This document shows, one piece after another, positions 16,954 through 25,728 of a DNA stretch of 64,000 nt. The stretch is from JACKDX01 sp964640175 (lineage in GTDB: Bacteria > Myxococcota_A > Polyangia > Polyangiales > GCA-016699535), in contig CAZXFW010000001.1 in assembly GCA_964640175.1 (NCBI GenBank), positions 339,779 to 403,778 on the forward strand, written 5' to 3'. Positions within the stretch are counted from its first letter, which is position 1, and each line of letters begins with the position of its first letter. Position numbers and translations under genes: made by a program. The notes below the pieces were generated by a model. That model was not told the DNA's origin and made no database searches. It worked only from the letters and a program-made list of their open reading frames with translations.

Positions 16954-17763
16954 GTGGAAGTTTTGCATCTGTTGCAGAAAGTATTGTTGCAACCAATGCC
17001 ATTGCTCTTGGCGTTTGATTTAGATGGTACGTTGATCGAAATTTCCGAAGATCCAAACCAGACAACAATGCCGCAAGATGTGTTGTCGATGTTAGACACG
17101 TTAAGCAGATTCTCGATATTACGGATAGCTATCGTGACTGGTCGAGATCTACGGGCATTCAATCGCATGGTGACCTTGACCAATATCTGGCGGGTAGTTG
17201 AGCATGGAGGCTTGATCTTTGCTCCGGGACAGGCTGCAAAAGCGCCGCTCATTTCTGATGCGCAAGAAGCAACATTAAACCGATTTGAAGCTTGGGCGCG
17301 AGCCCAAGTTATTCCTTTAGGAGCCGATTTTGAAACCAAACGCACTGCTCGAGGCATTCATGTAAGACGTCTTGCTGCTTTCGATGAAGCCTTGGCAGAA
17401 AGAATCATTAAAGAAGCGTCTGATATGGCTGTATCGATGGGTCTTCATGTGCGTCTTGGTCGCAAAATGGTCGAGGCAGATGCAGTCCATGGTGACAAAG
17501 TGACGGCACTTCAGGATATTTGGAAGGCCAGTGGAGCCAAAGGGATTTTTTTTGCAGGTGATGATTTTACGGATTTTGAATCAATTCGGTTTGCACAGCA
17601 GCAGGGAGGCATAGGCGTGTTTGTTCGCTCTATAGAGCGGAAAACCGGTCCATCGTCTATGGTGCTTGAGGGGCCTTCTGAGGTTAAAATGCTACTTTCT
17701 CAGATGATTGATGTGTTAGGGAAGCGTGAGAATCACTCGAGCGATGGAGAAATAAAGGAGTAA
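16954..17763 (+). CDS. otsB: Trehalose-6-phosphate phosphatase
   Basis: OtsB removes the phosphate from trehalose 6-phosphate. The HAD-superfamily motifs are clear: LLAFDLDGTLIEI (nucleophile Asp), VTGRDL, and GDDFTDFESI (motif IV). I take the GTG at 16954, one base after the otsA stop and behind AGAGGA at 16942-16947, giving 269 residues; earlier in-frame starts would run into otsA. The last 16 codons overlap the convergent mgtE gene by 48 bases. Confidence 0.93.
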   Translation: MEVLHLLQKVLLQPMPLLLAFDLDGTLIEISEDPNQTTMPQDVLSMLDTLSRFSILRIAIVTGRDLRAFNRMVTLTNIWRVVEHGGLIFAPGQAAKAPLISDAQEATLNRFEAWARAQVIPLGADFETKRTARGIHVRRLAAFDEALAERIIKEASDMAVSMGLHVRLGRKMVEADAVHGDKVTALQDIWKASGAKGIFFAGDDFTDFESIRFAQQQGGIGVFVRSIERKTGPSSMVLEGPSEVKMLLSQMIDVLGKRENHSSDGEIKE

Positions 17764-19077
17764 TCCTGCAATATCCACTAACGATGCAATAAAAGGTGTG
17801 GAAGATACAGCAGGATCGAGCCCCATGCGTTGTATAGCGAGCGGTAAGAGGGAGCCCAGCAATGCTCCAAGCACCACTACTGCAATAATGCTAAACGCAA
17901 CAGTAAATCCTACGCTGAGTTCTAAATTGGTGTCACCTGTGAAATAGGCTCTAATAAAACCTACTGCTCCAAGTAAGAGTCCTAGCGCAATTCCAATGGC
18001 GAGTTCTCGTGACATGATGCGCCACCAATCGCGTGGTTTAATCTCACCGACAGCGAGTCCGCGAATAACCAGCGAAGAAGACTGTGACCCTGTGTTACCT
18101 CCAGAAGAGATGATAAGCGGAATAAAAGCCACAAGTGTAAGCATGGCTGCAAAATCACTTTGGTAGCTTTTCAAAACAGAGGCAGTAAGTAGCTCCCCGA
18201 AAAACAATATGACCAGCCAGGGAGCCCGTTTACGAATAAACATGAGAATGCTGGTTTCGAAGTAGGGTGCATCGATAGGCTCTATGGCAGCCATTTTCTG
18301 AGCATCCTCGGTTGCTTCTTCGATGACGACGTCCATTACGTCGTCGACAGTGACTACGCCTAAAAGACGCCCTCGTTTCCCTGTGACAGGAATGGCTGAA
18401 AAGTCATATTTGGCGATTGCCTTGGCCACTTCCTCCTGATCAGCGCTTGGCTCAACCCGTACAACATTCTCTGTCATGATTTCTCGTAGCGTTTGGTTGA
18501 AATCACCTAGGATTAAATCACGCAGTGAAACAATACCAATAAGTTTGTTACCGGGTGTGGTCACATAGAGGTAATAAATAGTTTCAGGATTTTGCTGACG
18601 AGAATGATCCCGTACTTTGGTAATGGCTTCTCGAACTGTAGTTTCTGGCGGTAGCGCAATGTATTGGGTGGTCATTAGCCCCCCAGCGCTTTCTTCCGAA
18701 TACGCTACAAGGCGACGGACTTCCTCGGCGGCGATGGGCGAACTGGCTTCTAAACAGCTCAAGAGATGTTGAGCTGTCTGTGGATCGAGTTCTTGAATAA
18801 CGTCAGCGCGATCATCCGGAGACATTTGCTCAAGCAATGCTGCGCTGTGCTCAGCCGGCATTAGCTCAAGCAGAGCATCCCGCTGTTCCACCGATAGACG
18901 CCCCAGTACATCTGCGGCTTCTACAACAGGTAGCACTTGAAATGTCTCTAAGACATCCTCCAGAGAACGCTCGTTAAGCGCTTCGGCAATGTCTTCGGGA
19001 TGCATATCTACTAAGGCTTCCCGAAGAAGACCGGTGCTCAAGGCTTCTGGAGCAGCGTTATGTTCTGTGGAACCCAT
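17716..19077 (-). CDS. mgtE: Magnesium transporter MgtE
   Basis: A 453-residue MgtE channel: an N-terminal superhelical domain (MHPEDIAEAL, LEQMSPDDRADVIQEL), two CBS domains (residues about 130-255, with YLYVTTPGNKLIGIVSLRDL and GVVTVDDVMDVVIEEATEDA), then five membrane helices including the pore segment FIPLIISSGGNTGSQSS. The cytosolic domains sense Mg2+ and close the channel when it is high. I place the start at the ATG at 19077; an in-frame TTG at 19101 would add 8 residues. Its 3' end overlaps otsB by 48 bases. It diverges from the trans-sulfuration gene across a 66-base gap. Confidence 0.95.
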   Translation of the reverse strand: MGSTEHNAAPEALSTGLLREALVDMHPEDIAEALNERSLEDVLETFQVLPVVEAADVLGRLSVEQRDALLELMPAEHSAALLEQMSPDDRADVIQELDPQTAQHLLSCLEASSPIAAEEVRRLVAYSEESAGGLMTTQYIALPPETTVREAITKVRDHSRQQNPETIYYLYVTTPGNKLIGIVSLRDLILGDFNQTLREIMTENVVRVEPSADQEEVAKAIAKYDFSAIPVTGKRGRLLGVVTVDDVMDVVIEEATEDAQKMAAIEPIDAPYFETSILMFIRKRAPWLVILFFGELLTASVLKSYQSDFAAMLTLVAFIPLIISSGGNTGSQSSSLVIRGLAVGEIKPRDWWRIMSRELAIGIALGLLLGAVGFIRAYFTGDTNLELSVGFTVAFSIIAVVVLGALLGSLLPLAIQRMGLDPAVSSTPFIASLVDIAGLLLYFSIARVILTLP

Positions 19078-19107
19078 GCGTATGCGGGGCTTATAGCGCA
19101 ATCGTGC

Positions 19108-19134
19108 TTGCAGTTACACTGATGTCAGTATAAT
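19108..19134 (+). promoter_or_regulatory. Candidate sigma-70 promoter of the trans-sulfuration gene, overlapping an inverted repeat
   Basis: A perfect TATAAT lies at 19129-19134 with a weak TTGCAG 15 bases upstream (19108-19113). The expected transcription start falls only a few bases before the ATG at 19144, and no ribosome binding site is visible, so the mRNA may be leaderless. An inverted repeat at 19114-19133 (arms TTA-C-ACTGA and TCAGT-A-TAA around TG) overlaps the -10 box. Read on the minus strand the same place gives TATACT, a possible -10 for mgtE. Confidence 0.5.
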
Positions 19135-19143
19135 TCCTGAGTC

Positions 19144-20295
19144 ATGAATAAGGCGAATCTCCATCCGGAAACACTAGCGATTCACGCAGGCCAAGAGCCT
19201 GACCCGAGTACCGGGGCCGTTATGCAACCCATTGTACTTTCCACCACGTTTGCCCAAGATGGCCCGGGCAACCATCGGGGTTATGAGTATACGCGTTCAG
19301 ACAATCCCAACCGTCGTAGTCTTGAAGCGTGTTTGGCGGCATTAGAAGGAGCATGCCATGGGCTGGCGTTTTCCTCGGGCTGTGCTGCAGCCACGATGGT
19401 CATACAGCTATTGCGAGGGGGGGATCATGTGGTGGCTTGTGATGACGTTTACGGGGGCACTCGACGCCTTTTTGACCGTGTCTTTGCGCCGCTTGGCCTT
19501 AGCATCAGTTGGGTAGACCTTTCAGACGCCACGGCACTCAGGGGTGCCATCCGAGATAATACGAAACTGGTGTGGATAGAGACGCCTACAAATCCCATGC
19601 TTAAGCTCTTGGACATCAAAGCGCTTGCGCAAATATGTGCTTCAGCTCACGTGCCTTTAGCCGTTGATAATACGTTTGCCACTCCGATGCTTCAAAAACC
19701 CTTGGATCTTGGGGCTACCATCGTTGTCCATTCGATGACGAAGTATCTCAATGGCCATAGTGATGTGTTGGGAGGAGCTGTGCTTACCAACGACGATGAG
19801 CTGGCGCAACGTATGCGGTTTCTTCAGAATTCGATAGGTGCTGTGCCTTCTCCGTTTGATTGTTTCATGATTTTGAGGGGTCTAAAAACTCTGCCTGTCC
19901 GAATGGCGCAACATTGCGTTTCTGCTAAGCAAATTGCACACTGGCTCACTGAACAGTTCGCCATCAACCGTGTTATTTATCCTGGGCTTCAAAGTCACCC
20001 GCAACACGAGCTAGCCACGCGGCAAATGCGAGACTTTGGTGGTATTGTCTCGTTTGAGGTCAAAGGTGGGCTTCATGCTGCTGAAAAACTTCTGAAGACC
20101 GTAAAAATTTTTGCATGTGCTGAAAGTTTAGGAGGTGTTGAGTCCTTGATTGAGCTTCCAGCGATGATGACTCATGCCAGTATTCCACCGGAAGTCCGCC
20201 AATCCTTAGGCATTTCTGACGGGTTGATCCGAATTTCCGTGGGCCTAGAAAATAGCGCGGATTTGCGTAATGACTTGGCTTCTGGTTTAACGTAG
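19144..20295 (+). CDS. Trans-sulfuration PLP enzyme (cystathionine gamma-synthase/lyase family)
   Basis: A 383-residue member of the Cys/Met metabolism PLP family. It begins TLAIHAGQEPDPSTGAVMQPI, and has YTRSDNPNRRSLE, the PLP-ring stacking VYGGTRRLF, WIETPTNPMLKL, and the Schiff-base lysine in HSMTKYLNGHSDVLGG. The C-terminal SLGGVESLIELPAMMTH and GISDGLIRISVGLE are typical. Sequence alone does not cleanly separate cystathionine gamma-synthase, gamma-lyase and beta-lyase; the GVESL/MTH region fits gamma-synthase or gamma-lyase. With cysE and cysQ nearby it suggests local grouping of sulfur genes. A lipoprotein gene follows after 2 bases. Confidence 0.93.
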   Translation: MNKANLHPETLAIHAGQEPDPSTGAVMQPIVLSTTFAQDGPGNHRGYEYTRSDNPNRRSLEACLAALEGACHGLAFSSGCAAATMVIQLLRGGDHVVACDDVYGGTRRLFDRVFAPLGLSISWVDLSDATALRGAIRDNTKLVWIETPTNPMLKLLDIKALAQICASAHVPLAVDNTFATPMLQKPLDLGATIVVHSMTKYLNGHSDVLGGAVLTNDDELAQRMRFLQNSIGAVPSPFDCFMILRGLKTLPVRMAQHCVSAKQIAHWLTEQFAINRVIYPGLQSHPQHELATRQMRDFGGIVSFEVKGGLHAAEKLLKTVKIFACAESLGGVESLIELPAMMTHASIPPEVRQSLGISDGLIRISVGLENSADLRNDLASGLT

Positions 20296-20297
20296 CC

Positions 20298-20825
20298 ATG
20301 CAATTAAGAATGGCCATAATTGGGGGGTTGCTTCTGGGAGCCTGTGGGGACTCTTTATCTGTTGACGTTGCATGGCTCGTGAAAACGCCCTGTGCGAGTG
20401 TTAACTGTCCACCTGCGCGATCCATATCTGCTTCTGTCGATGACGATGGTTACAACATTAATTGTGAGCTGATAGGCTCAAAGGAAAGTAGCGGTCTTCT
20501 CTTCAGTGCAAAGAAGCTAGATGGTAATGAGGTGGAATATGGTATCGAGCTTCGTAATGGCTTAGTGGTCAATAACGAGTTTGTGGGTGGCGATGAATGT
20601 GTATTCAAGGTTATCGAAGGTAACCAGTATGAAGGTGCTTGTGGTACGAGCGCTCCTAGTGAAGACTCGCCCTGTCAGGTTTCAAATTTTGCAGCTAATG
20701 GTGGAACAATTAGCCTAAATATTTTGTGTCAGGGCTTACCTTTACCAGGGACTGATCAACAGGTTTCCGTGATCGCGCCTACGGGAATTTCACAGCCTTT
20801 GGCTGTCACGTGCAAAAATTTATAA
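20298..20825 (+). CDS. Cys-rich hypothetical lipoprotein
   Basis: The 175-residue product starts with a lipoprotein signal (MQLRMAIIGGLLLGAC, lipobox LGAC with Cys16), so it is likely lipidated and held in the cell envelope. The mature part has about nine further Cys, several in spaced pairs, which suggests disulfide bonds in the periplasm or at the surface. No family is recognised. It starts 2 bases after the trans-sulfuration gene and overlaps the convergent spoVR-type gene by 6 bases. Confidence 0.72.
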   Translation: MQLRMAIIGGLLLGACGDSLSVDVAWLVKTPCASVNCPPARSISASVDDDGYNINCELIGSKESSGLLFSAKKLDGNEVEYGIELRNGLVVNNEFVGGDECVFKVIEGNQYEGACGTSAPSEDSPCQVSNFAANGGTISLNILCQGLPLPGTDQQVSVIAPTGISQPLAVTCKNL

Positions 20826-22355
20826 ATGGCGTTGAGAATGCTCTTTGCCGTCATAGCGAAGAGCTGATTCTTTTCCATCAATGATGGTGTGTAGTTCAAC
20901 CGGACGCTTCCAAATTCTTAAAAGGCCCTCTAAGACAGATTCTGCATAGTCCAGCCGTAGATCAATACCCGAGTAGTTGTGTTTGAGCACCAGTTCGCCA
21001 CGATTGGAGGCATTCGCATCTGCCAGTCGGATCGCAGGATGCCCTCCATTGGTGAGATTGAAAAGAAGCTTTTCCTTCACTTCTTTAAACATGCGGGATT
21101 CTATTTCCCATCGATTATTTCGTGAGTTGTATCCAAAAGAATACAATTTAGCACTGGCTACAAACTCAGGGGTTAAAAACTCATCGATAAACGTGATGTC
21201 ATTATAAAATGACCGCACCTCGAAAAGTTTTTTTGGTCCAAGGCCCAACCGACGGTTCCAAGAGCGGCGAGTCTCCATATCATCACAATTTTCCCATTCG
21301 GTGCCGAATTGACCTTTATTCCAACGCTCTTCAATGTGACGAAAGAGTTCAACGCCAAGCTTATAAGGGTTAAGCTGTCCAGGCTGGGTCGCAAGCACGG
21401 AAGCACACCGGTCAGCATAATCGACGATTTCTGAGGCCGTGGCTGATTTCTCGGTGATAATTTTAGAGTGCCAGTACGTTGCCCATCCTTCATTCATGAT
21501 TTTTGTTTGAGCTTGTGGAGCAAAATAACATGCTTCACGACGGATAATTTCTAAGACATCTCGTTCCCAGCGTTCCAAGGGTGCGTGCTCAATTAAAAAT
21601 GCAAGCACGTCACGTGCAGGCTCTTGTGGAAAAGATTTGTCTTTTTTGCGTTCGGTTTCAAGACGTTCACGTTGAGCGCTCACAAATTCTTGGGGATTAA
21701 TATAATCTGCCATGTATTCCCGCTCGACACGTAGTAACGGTACCTCTTGGGTAGTGTTATAATTGTCTAAATCAGTTTCAGATCTTGGTTTCTGTGTCCC
21801 TTCTTTAAGTGAAGGGTCAATAAGGTTGTCTAGTCCAAGACAGACATCAATGAATCGTTCAACTTCTTCAACACCAATGCGATCAACCCACCGACGTATC
21901 ACGGCAGCGTGATTTGCAAACGTATCAATCCATTTGCGTATTGGCTCGCCTGTCCTTGCATCCATGCCTTGGTTCGTAGTCTTAAATGTATAGTTGTTTT
22001 TAAAAAAATCCACGTGAGCATAAACGTGAGCCATGACGAGTTTTTGCTCAATCATGCTATTGCCTTCTAGCAGGTACGCCACTGCGGGATTGTTGTTAAT
22101 CACCATCTCATAGATCTTCGAAAGACCGTATTCGTGACTTTTGGAAAGCTGCTCATATTCCATTCCAAAACGCCAATGAGGGTAGCGACTCGGAAATCCT
22201 CCATAAGAGGCTATTTCGTTCATTTGTTCGTAGCTGAGTATTTCAAAGATCAGTGGAAAAAAATCGAGCCCAAAGTCGCGCGCGTAACTTTCAACTCGAC
22301 GCTGTTCGTCTAAAAGTTCATTAGGTAGTTTTGTATGAAGGGCAAATTTTGCCAC
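20820..22355 (-). CDS. SpoVR/YcgB family protein
   Basis: The 511-residue protein matches the SpoVR/YcgB family in length (E. coli YcgB is 510) and in landmark segments: DFFPLIFEILSYEQMNEIASYGGFPSRYPHWRFGMEYE, YLLEGNSMIEQKLVMAHVYAHVDFFKNN, MNEGWATYWHSKI and NPYKLGVELFRHIEERW. The biochemical function is not established; in Bacillus the family is linked to the spore cortex and in enterobacteria it is co-inherited with YeaG/YeaH. Here it is the third gene of prkA-yeaH-spoVR; its ATG overlaps the stop of the yeaH gene by one base. Confidence 0.95.
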   Translation of the reverse strand: MAKFALHTKLPNELLDEQRRVESYARDFGLDFFPLIFEILSYEQMNEIASYGGFPSRYPHWRFGMEYEQLSKSHEYGLSKIYEMVINNNPAVAYLLEGNSMIEQKLVMAHVYAHVDFFKNNYTFKTTNQGMDARTGEPIRKWIDTFANHAAVIRRWVDRIGVEEVERFIDVCLGLDNLIDPSLKEGTQKPRSETDLDNYNTTQEVPLLRVEREYMADYINPQEFVSAQRERLETERKKDKSFPQEPARDVLAFLIEHAPLERWERDVLEIIRREACYFAPQAQTKIMNEGWATYWHSKIITEKSATASEIVDYADRCASVLATQPGQLNPYKLGVELFRHIEERWNKGQFGTEWENCDDMETRRSWNRRLGLGPKKLFEVRSFYNDITFIDEFLTPEFVASAKLYSFGYNSRNNRWEIESRMFKEVKEKLLFNLTNGGHPAIRLADANASNRGELVLKHNYSGIDLRLDYAESVLEGLLRIWKRPVELHTIIDGKESALRYDGKEHSQRHL

Positions 22356-23464
22356 TATTTCCCCTTCCCTAAGAATTCTCGAATGGAGCCGACAATAGCT
22401 TCGCGATCACGTATTTCGCTGGTGACGAGACGATCGTCCGTGAGTAGGTTATCTCTCAGATCTTTAATGAATTGACCTGACCCATACGGACTTTCCACTT
22501 GCCCATAACAAAAGACATTCGAAGCAGGAAGCAGCTTTGATTTGAGCAATTCAATGCATAGGAGGGTATCGTCAACACTCCAGTTATCACCGTCAGAAAA
22601 ATGGAAAGGATAAATATTCCATTCGCTTGTTGGATACTCTGATTTGATGATGTGATTAGCGAGTTTGTACGCGGAAGAGATCATTGTTCCACCAGATTCC
22701 CGGGTACGGAAAAAAGTGTCCCTGTCCACCTCACGTGCGACTGCATCATGAATAATGTAGCGTGTTTCAAGCTGTTTGTATTGATTTTTTAGCCATGCAT
22801 CGATCCAAAACGATTCCATGCGGACAATTTCTTTTTGTTCATCTCCCATGGAACCCGAAACGTCCATCATATAAATTATAACGGCATTGGCTGCGGGTTG
22901 TTCCTGAGTCTTCCAGGACCGAAATCGCATATCATCACGTACAGGAAAGACCACTGGCCTTTGAGGATCGTAAGTTCCCATAGAGATTTGGCGCCTTAGC
23001 GCACGTCGATAACTGCGCTTAAAGTGTCTTAACGAGTTGGGGCCTGTTCTACGAATTCCAACGTATCTATCTTTGTCTTGAGTAATGTGGTTTTTGCCTT
23101 TATTTTCAATACGTGGAAGTTCCAGTTCTTCCCCTAAAATTTCGGCGAGTTCTTCCAGAGTGACATCCACTTCCATAAGATGTTCACCAGCCATATCTCC
23201 AGCTTGATGACCTGGCTGTGTGGAAGGATCCCCTGGCGAGAGTGGCGATCCGCTATCTCCTTCACCCTGTGCGACCCCGCCTCGTTGTTTAGTACCAAAA
23301 CGAAACCTAGGGATATCAATCTGTGTAATAGGAATGGATACAAAATCATTGCCTTGCTTGCCTATAAGCTCGCCTTGCGAAATGTACTTGCGTAGATTTT
23401 CTCGGATTCTACCGCGTACAATTTGCCGAAAGCGAGAATGATCTTGATCGATCTTTAATGACAT
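22355..23464 (-). CDS. YeaH/YhbH family protein (DUF444, VWA-like)
   Basis: A 369-residue DUF444 protein. The N-terminal part is basic (FRQIVRGRIRENLRKYI), the middle holds GEELELPRIENKGK, and the C-terminal half is a von Willebrand A-like domain with the MIDAS start MMDVSGSM and a later FHFSDGDNWS. Family members partner with the PrkA/YeaG kinase in stress and stationary-phase responses; the exact mechanism is not known. It lies 6 bases after prkA and abuts spoVR, forming the widely conserved three-gene block. Confidence 0.94.
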   Translation of the reverse strand: MSLKIDQDHSRFRQIVRGRIRENLRKYISQGELIGKQGNDFVSIPITQIDIPRFRFGTKQRGGVAQGEGDSGSPLSPGDPSTQPGHQAGDMAGEHLMEVDVTLEELAEILGEELELPRIENKGKNHITQDKDRYVGIRRTGPNSLRHFKRSYRRALRRQISMGTYDPQRPVVFPVRDDMRFRSWKTQEQPAANAVIIYMMDVSGSMGDEQKEIVRMESFWIDAWLKNQYKQLETRYIIHDAVAREVDRDTFFRTRESGGTMISSAYKLANHIIKSEYPTSEWNIYPFHFSDGDNWSVDDTLLCIELLKSKLLPASNVFCYGQVESPYGSGQFIKDLRDNLLTDDRLVTSEIRDREAIVGSIREFLGKGK

Positions 23465-23470
23465 AATTGG

Positions 23471-25540
23471 TTACTTCTTTACATCTCCCCGTGCAAAGAT
23501 GCTGGAAACGAACGCTAACACGTCATTCGCTGACGCTTCGTTATAGCCGTAATGTTTAATCAAGCGATCTTTGATAACGTCAATCTTGTCTTGCGTGTCT
23601 TTGTCGATGACATTCGCAACAAAGCTGCTCAACTTGATTGAATCTTTCTGGTCTTCAAACAGTTTCATTTCCAGTGCTCGACGTAGTCTATCGTTGGTAT
23701 CATAAGCAAACGTTTTTCCTTCGATAGCAAGTGCGCCAATGTAGTTCATGATTTCACTCCGGAAATCATCTTTGCGGTTTTCCGGAATGTCGATCTTTTC
23801 TTCAACAGATCGCATCAAACGCTCATCGGGTTCCTCATCACGACCGGTATATCGATTTTTGACCTTTTCTTTGAGAGTATGTGCGCGAATATTATCAATA
23901 TAGTTTGCACATAGACGACCGATGGCTTCTTCGTCCGCACTGATCGCGCGCTGCACTTCGTTTTTAACAAGCTCTTCATATTCAGCTTTAACTACGCCAA
24001 TCAGCTCTCTATAGTGTTTGCGTTGCTCTTCATTGGAGATAAGCGAATGATGTCGAACGCCTTTTTCAAGTTCATTAAGCACCATAAAAGGGTTGATGTA
24101 TCCCTCAGCGCCATCGCGCACTAGCGTATTGGAAATTTTGTCTTGTACGTAACGAGGTGAAATGCCTTCGAGGCCTTCCCGTTTCGTTTCCTTTCGAAGT
24201 TCTTTAACATTGTCTTGAGTGAACCCTGGAAGTATTTTCCCATCGTATAGCTTCATTTTTTGTAAGGGCGTGAGATTGTGCTTTTTAGGCTGTTCTAAGC
24301 GTGTCAGAACTGCCCACATCGCAGCGACTTCCAGGGTATGGGGAGCAATGTGCTTTCCTCTTAATCTCTCTTGGGAGAAGTCTTTTTCGTAGATGCGAAT
24401 TTCGTGCTGAAGCTTTGTGATGTAGGGAATATCAATTTTGATCGTGCGATCTCGAAGCGCTTCCATGAACTCGTTATTGAGAAGTTTTTGATATTCAGCT
24501 TCGTTCGTGTGCCCAATGATGACTTCGTCGATATCTGTTTGAGCGAATTTTTTTGGCTTAATTTTATGTTCTTGAGTTGCTCCTAAAAGATCGTACAGAA
24601 AAGCGACATCGAGCTTGAGCACTTCGACAAATTCGACAATACCGCGGTTTGCGATGTTGAACTCACCATCAAAATTGAACGCTCGTGGATCCGAATCCGA
24701 TCCGTATTCTGCAATTTTTCGATAATTGATATCCCCGGTTAACTCCGTAGAATCCTGGTTTTTTTCATCCTTGGGTTGAAATGTACCGATGCCAATACGG
24801 TCTTGCTCACTTAATACGAGTCGTTTAACGCGAATGTGATTGGCGACTACTTTTGCCCAGTCACCTTCATATTTTTCCATTAAAGCGTTGAAGATAAAGC
24901 GACAGGCGGGATCCAGCTCTCCTTCAATTTTTACACGATGTTGGTCATTCCCCAATGCTAACTGGTTGATGGCATCTTTACGCCATTCCACCGGAATCAG
25001 ACGTAGGGGCTCTTCATGCATGGGGCATGGATAGTCACCGTGATGTTCTTCGTGGTTTATAAGGCCTGTGCCCTGAAGATTACACCATTTGAAACTATAG
25101 AGGGCTCCTTCGGGGGTTCTTGAATAATTCTCAATGCCCTTTTTCAGCAAGCGGGCGATCGTGCTTTTGGATGAGCCAACTGGGCCGTGTAGTAGGATAA
25201 CCCGACGCTCCGGGCCGTAGCCTTGGGCTGCGGCCTGCAGCACATGAACAAGCCGCATAAGAGAGATATCCAGCCCGAAGATGGCATCTTTGCCATGGTC
25301 GATGGGGTCTCTGAAAAAGGGATATCTGACCAGCCTTTTTTTATTGTCGATATATTCTTCTTCCCCGTACGACACGATCATATCGTAAAGCCGTTGAAAT
25401 GCATTGCGTGTGATTTGGGGCTTGCCACGAACTATCTGTAAATAGTCTTCGAAAGAACCTTCCCAGTGCAAGTCGCGGTACTGGTCGTAGTTTTGAAAAT
25501 TGGCGATGCGCGAAACCATTTCAAAGCGTAGTGAGCTCAT
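23471..25540 (-). CDS. prkA: PrkA/YeaG family serine protein kinase
   Basis: The 689-residue protein has an AAA-type N-terminal domain with Walker A GPVGSSKST near residue 110 (in VILLHGPVGSSKSTIARLL), and a C-terminal PrkA kinase-like domain. Conserved family stretches include KWCNLQGTGLINHEEHHGDYPCPMHEEPL-type Cys/His segments and RGIVEFVEVLKLDVAFLYDLLGATQE. PrkA/YeaG acts as a Ser kinase or ATP-dependent protease depending on the report. It heads the prkA-yeaH-spoVR operon; AGGA precedes the ATG. A short inverted repeat TTAGC-TTGG-GCTAA at 25559-25572 lies in its leader. Confidence 0.95.
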   Translation of the reverse strand: MSSLRFEMVSRIANFQNYDQYRDLHWEGSFEDYLQIVRGKPQITRNAFQRLYDMIVSYGEEEYIDNKKRLVRYPFFRDPIDHGKDAIFGLDISLMRLVHVLQAAAQGYGPERRVILLHGPVGSSKSTIARLLKKGIENYSRTPEGALYSFKWCNLQGTGLINHEEHHGDYPCPMHEEPLRLIPVEWRKDAINQLALGNDQHRVKIEGELDPACRFIFNALMEKYEGDWAKVVANHIRVKRLVLSEQDRIGIGTFQPKDEKNQDSTELTGDINYRKIAEYGSDSDPRAFNFDGEFNIANRGIVEFVEVLKLDVAFLYDLLGATQEHKIKPKKFAQTDIDEVIIGHTNEAEYQKLLNNEFMEALRDRTIKIDIPYITKLQHEIRIYEKDFSQERLRGKHIAPHTLEVAAMWAVLTRLEQPKKHNLTPLQKMKLYDGKILPGFTQDNVKELRKETKREGLEGISPRYVQDKISNTLVRDGAEGYINPFMVLNELEKGVRHHSLISNEEQRKHYRELIGVVKAEYEELVKNEVQRAISADEEAIGRLCANYIDNIRAHTLKEKVKNRYTGRDEEPDERLMRSVEEKIDIPENRKDDFRSEIMNYIGALAIEGKTFAYDTNDRLRRALEMKLFEDQKDSIKLSSFVANVIDKDTQDKIDVIKDRLIKHYGYNEASANDVLAFVSSIFARGDVKK

Positions 25541-25728
25541 TGCTTTTTCCTAACTCCGTTAGCTTGGGCTAATGCGGATGGTGGCTAGCTGGTGGATAGA
25601 CCTCTACACTCCTAGGATATCGAACTCAGCCCGCCTATGCCAGAATCACAACGAACGGGTGCGACATTCGACTACACTTGATGCCAAATAGTTTGAATTT
25701 AAGGGGACCTTTGACATAAAGTAGGCGG

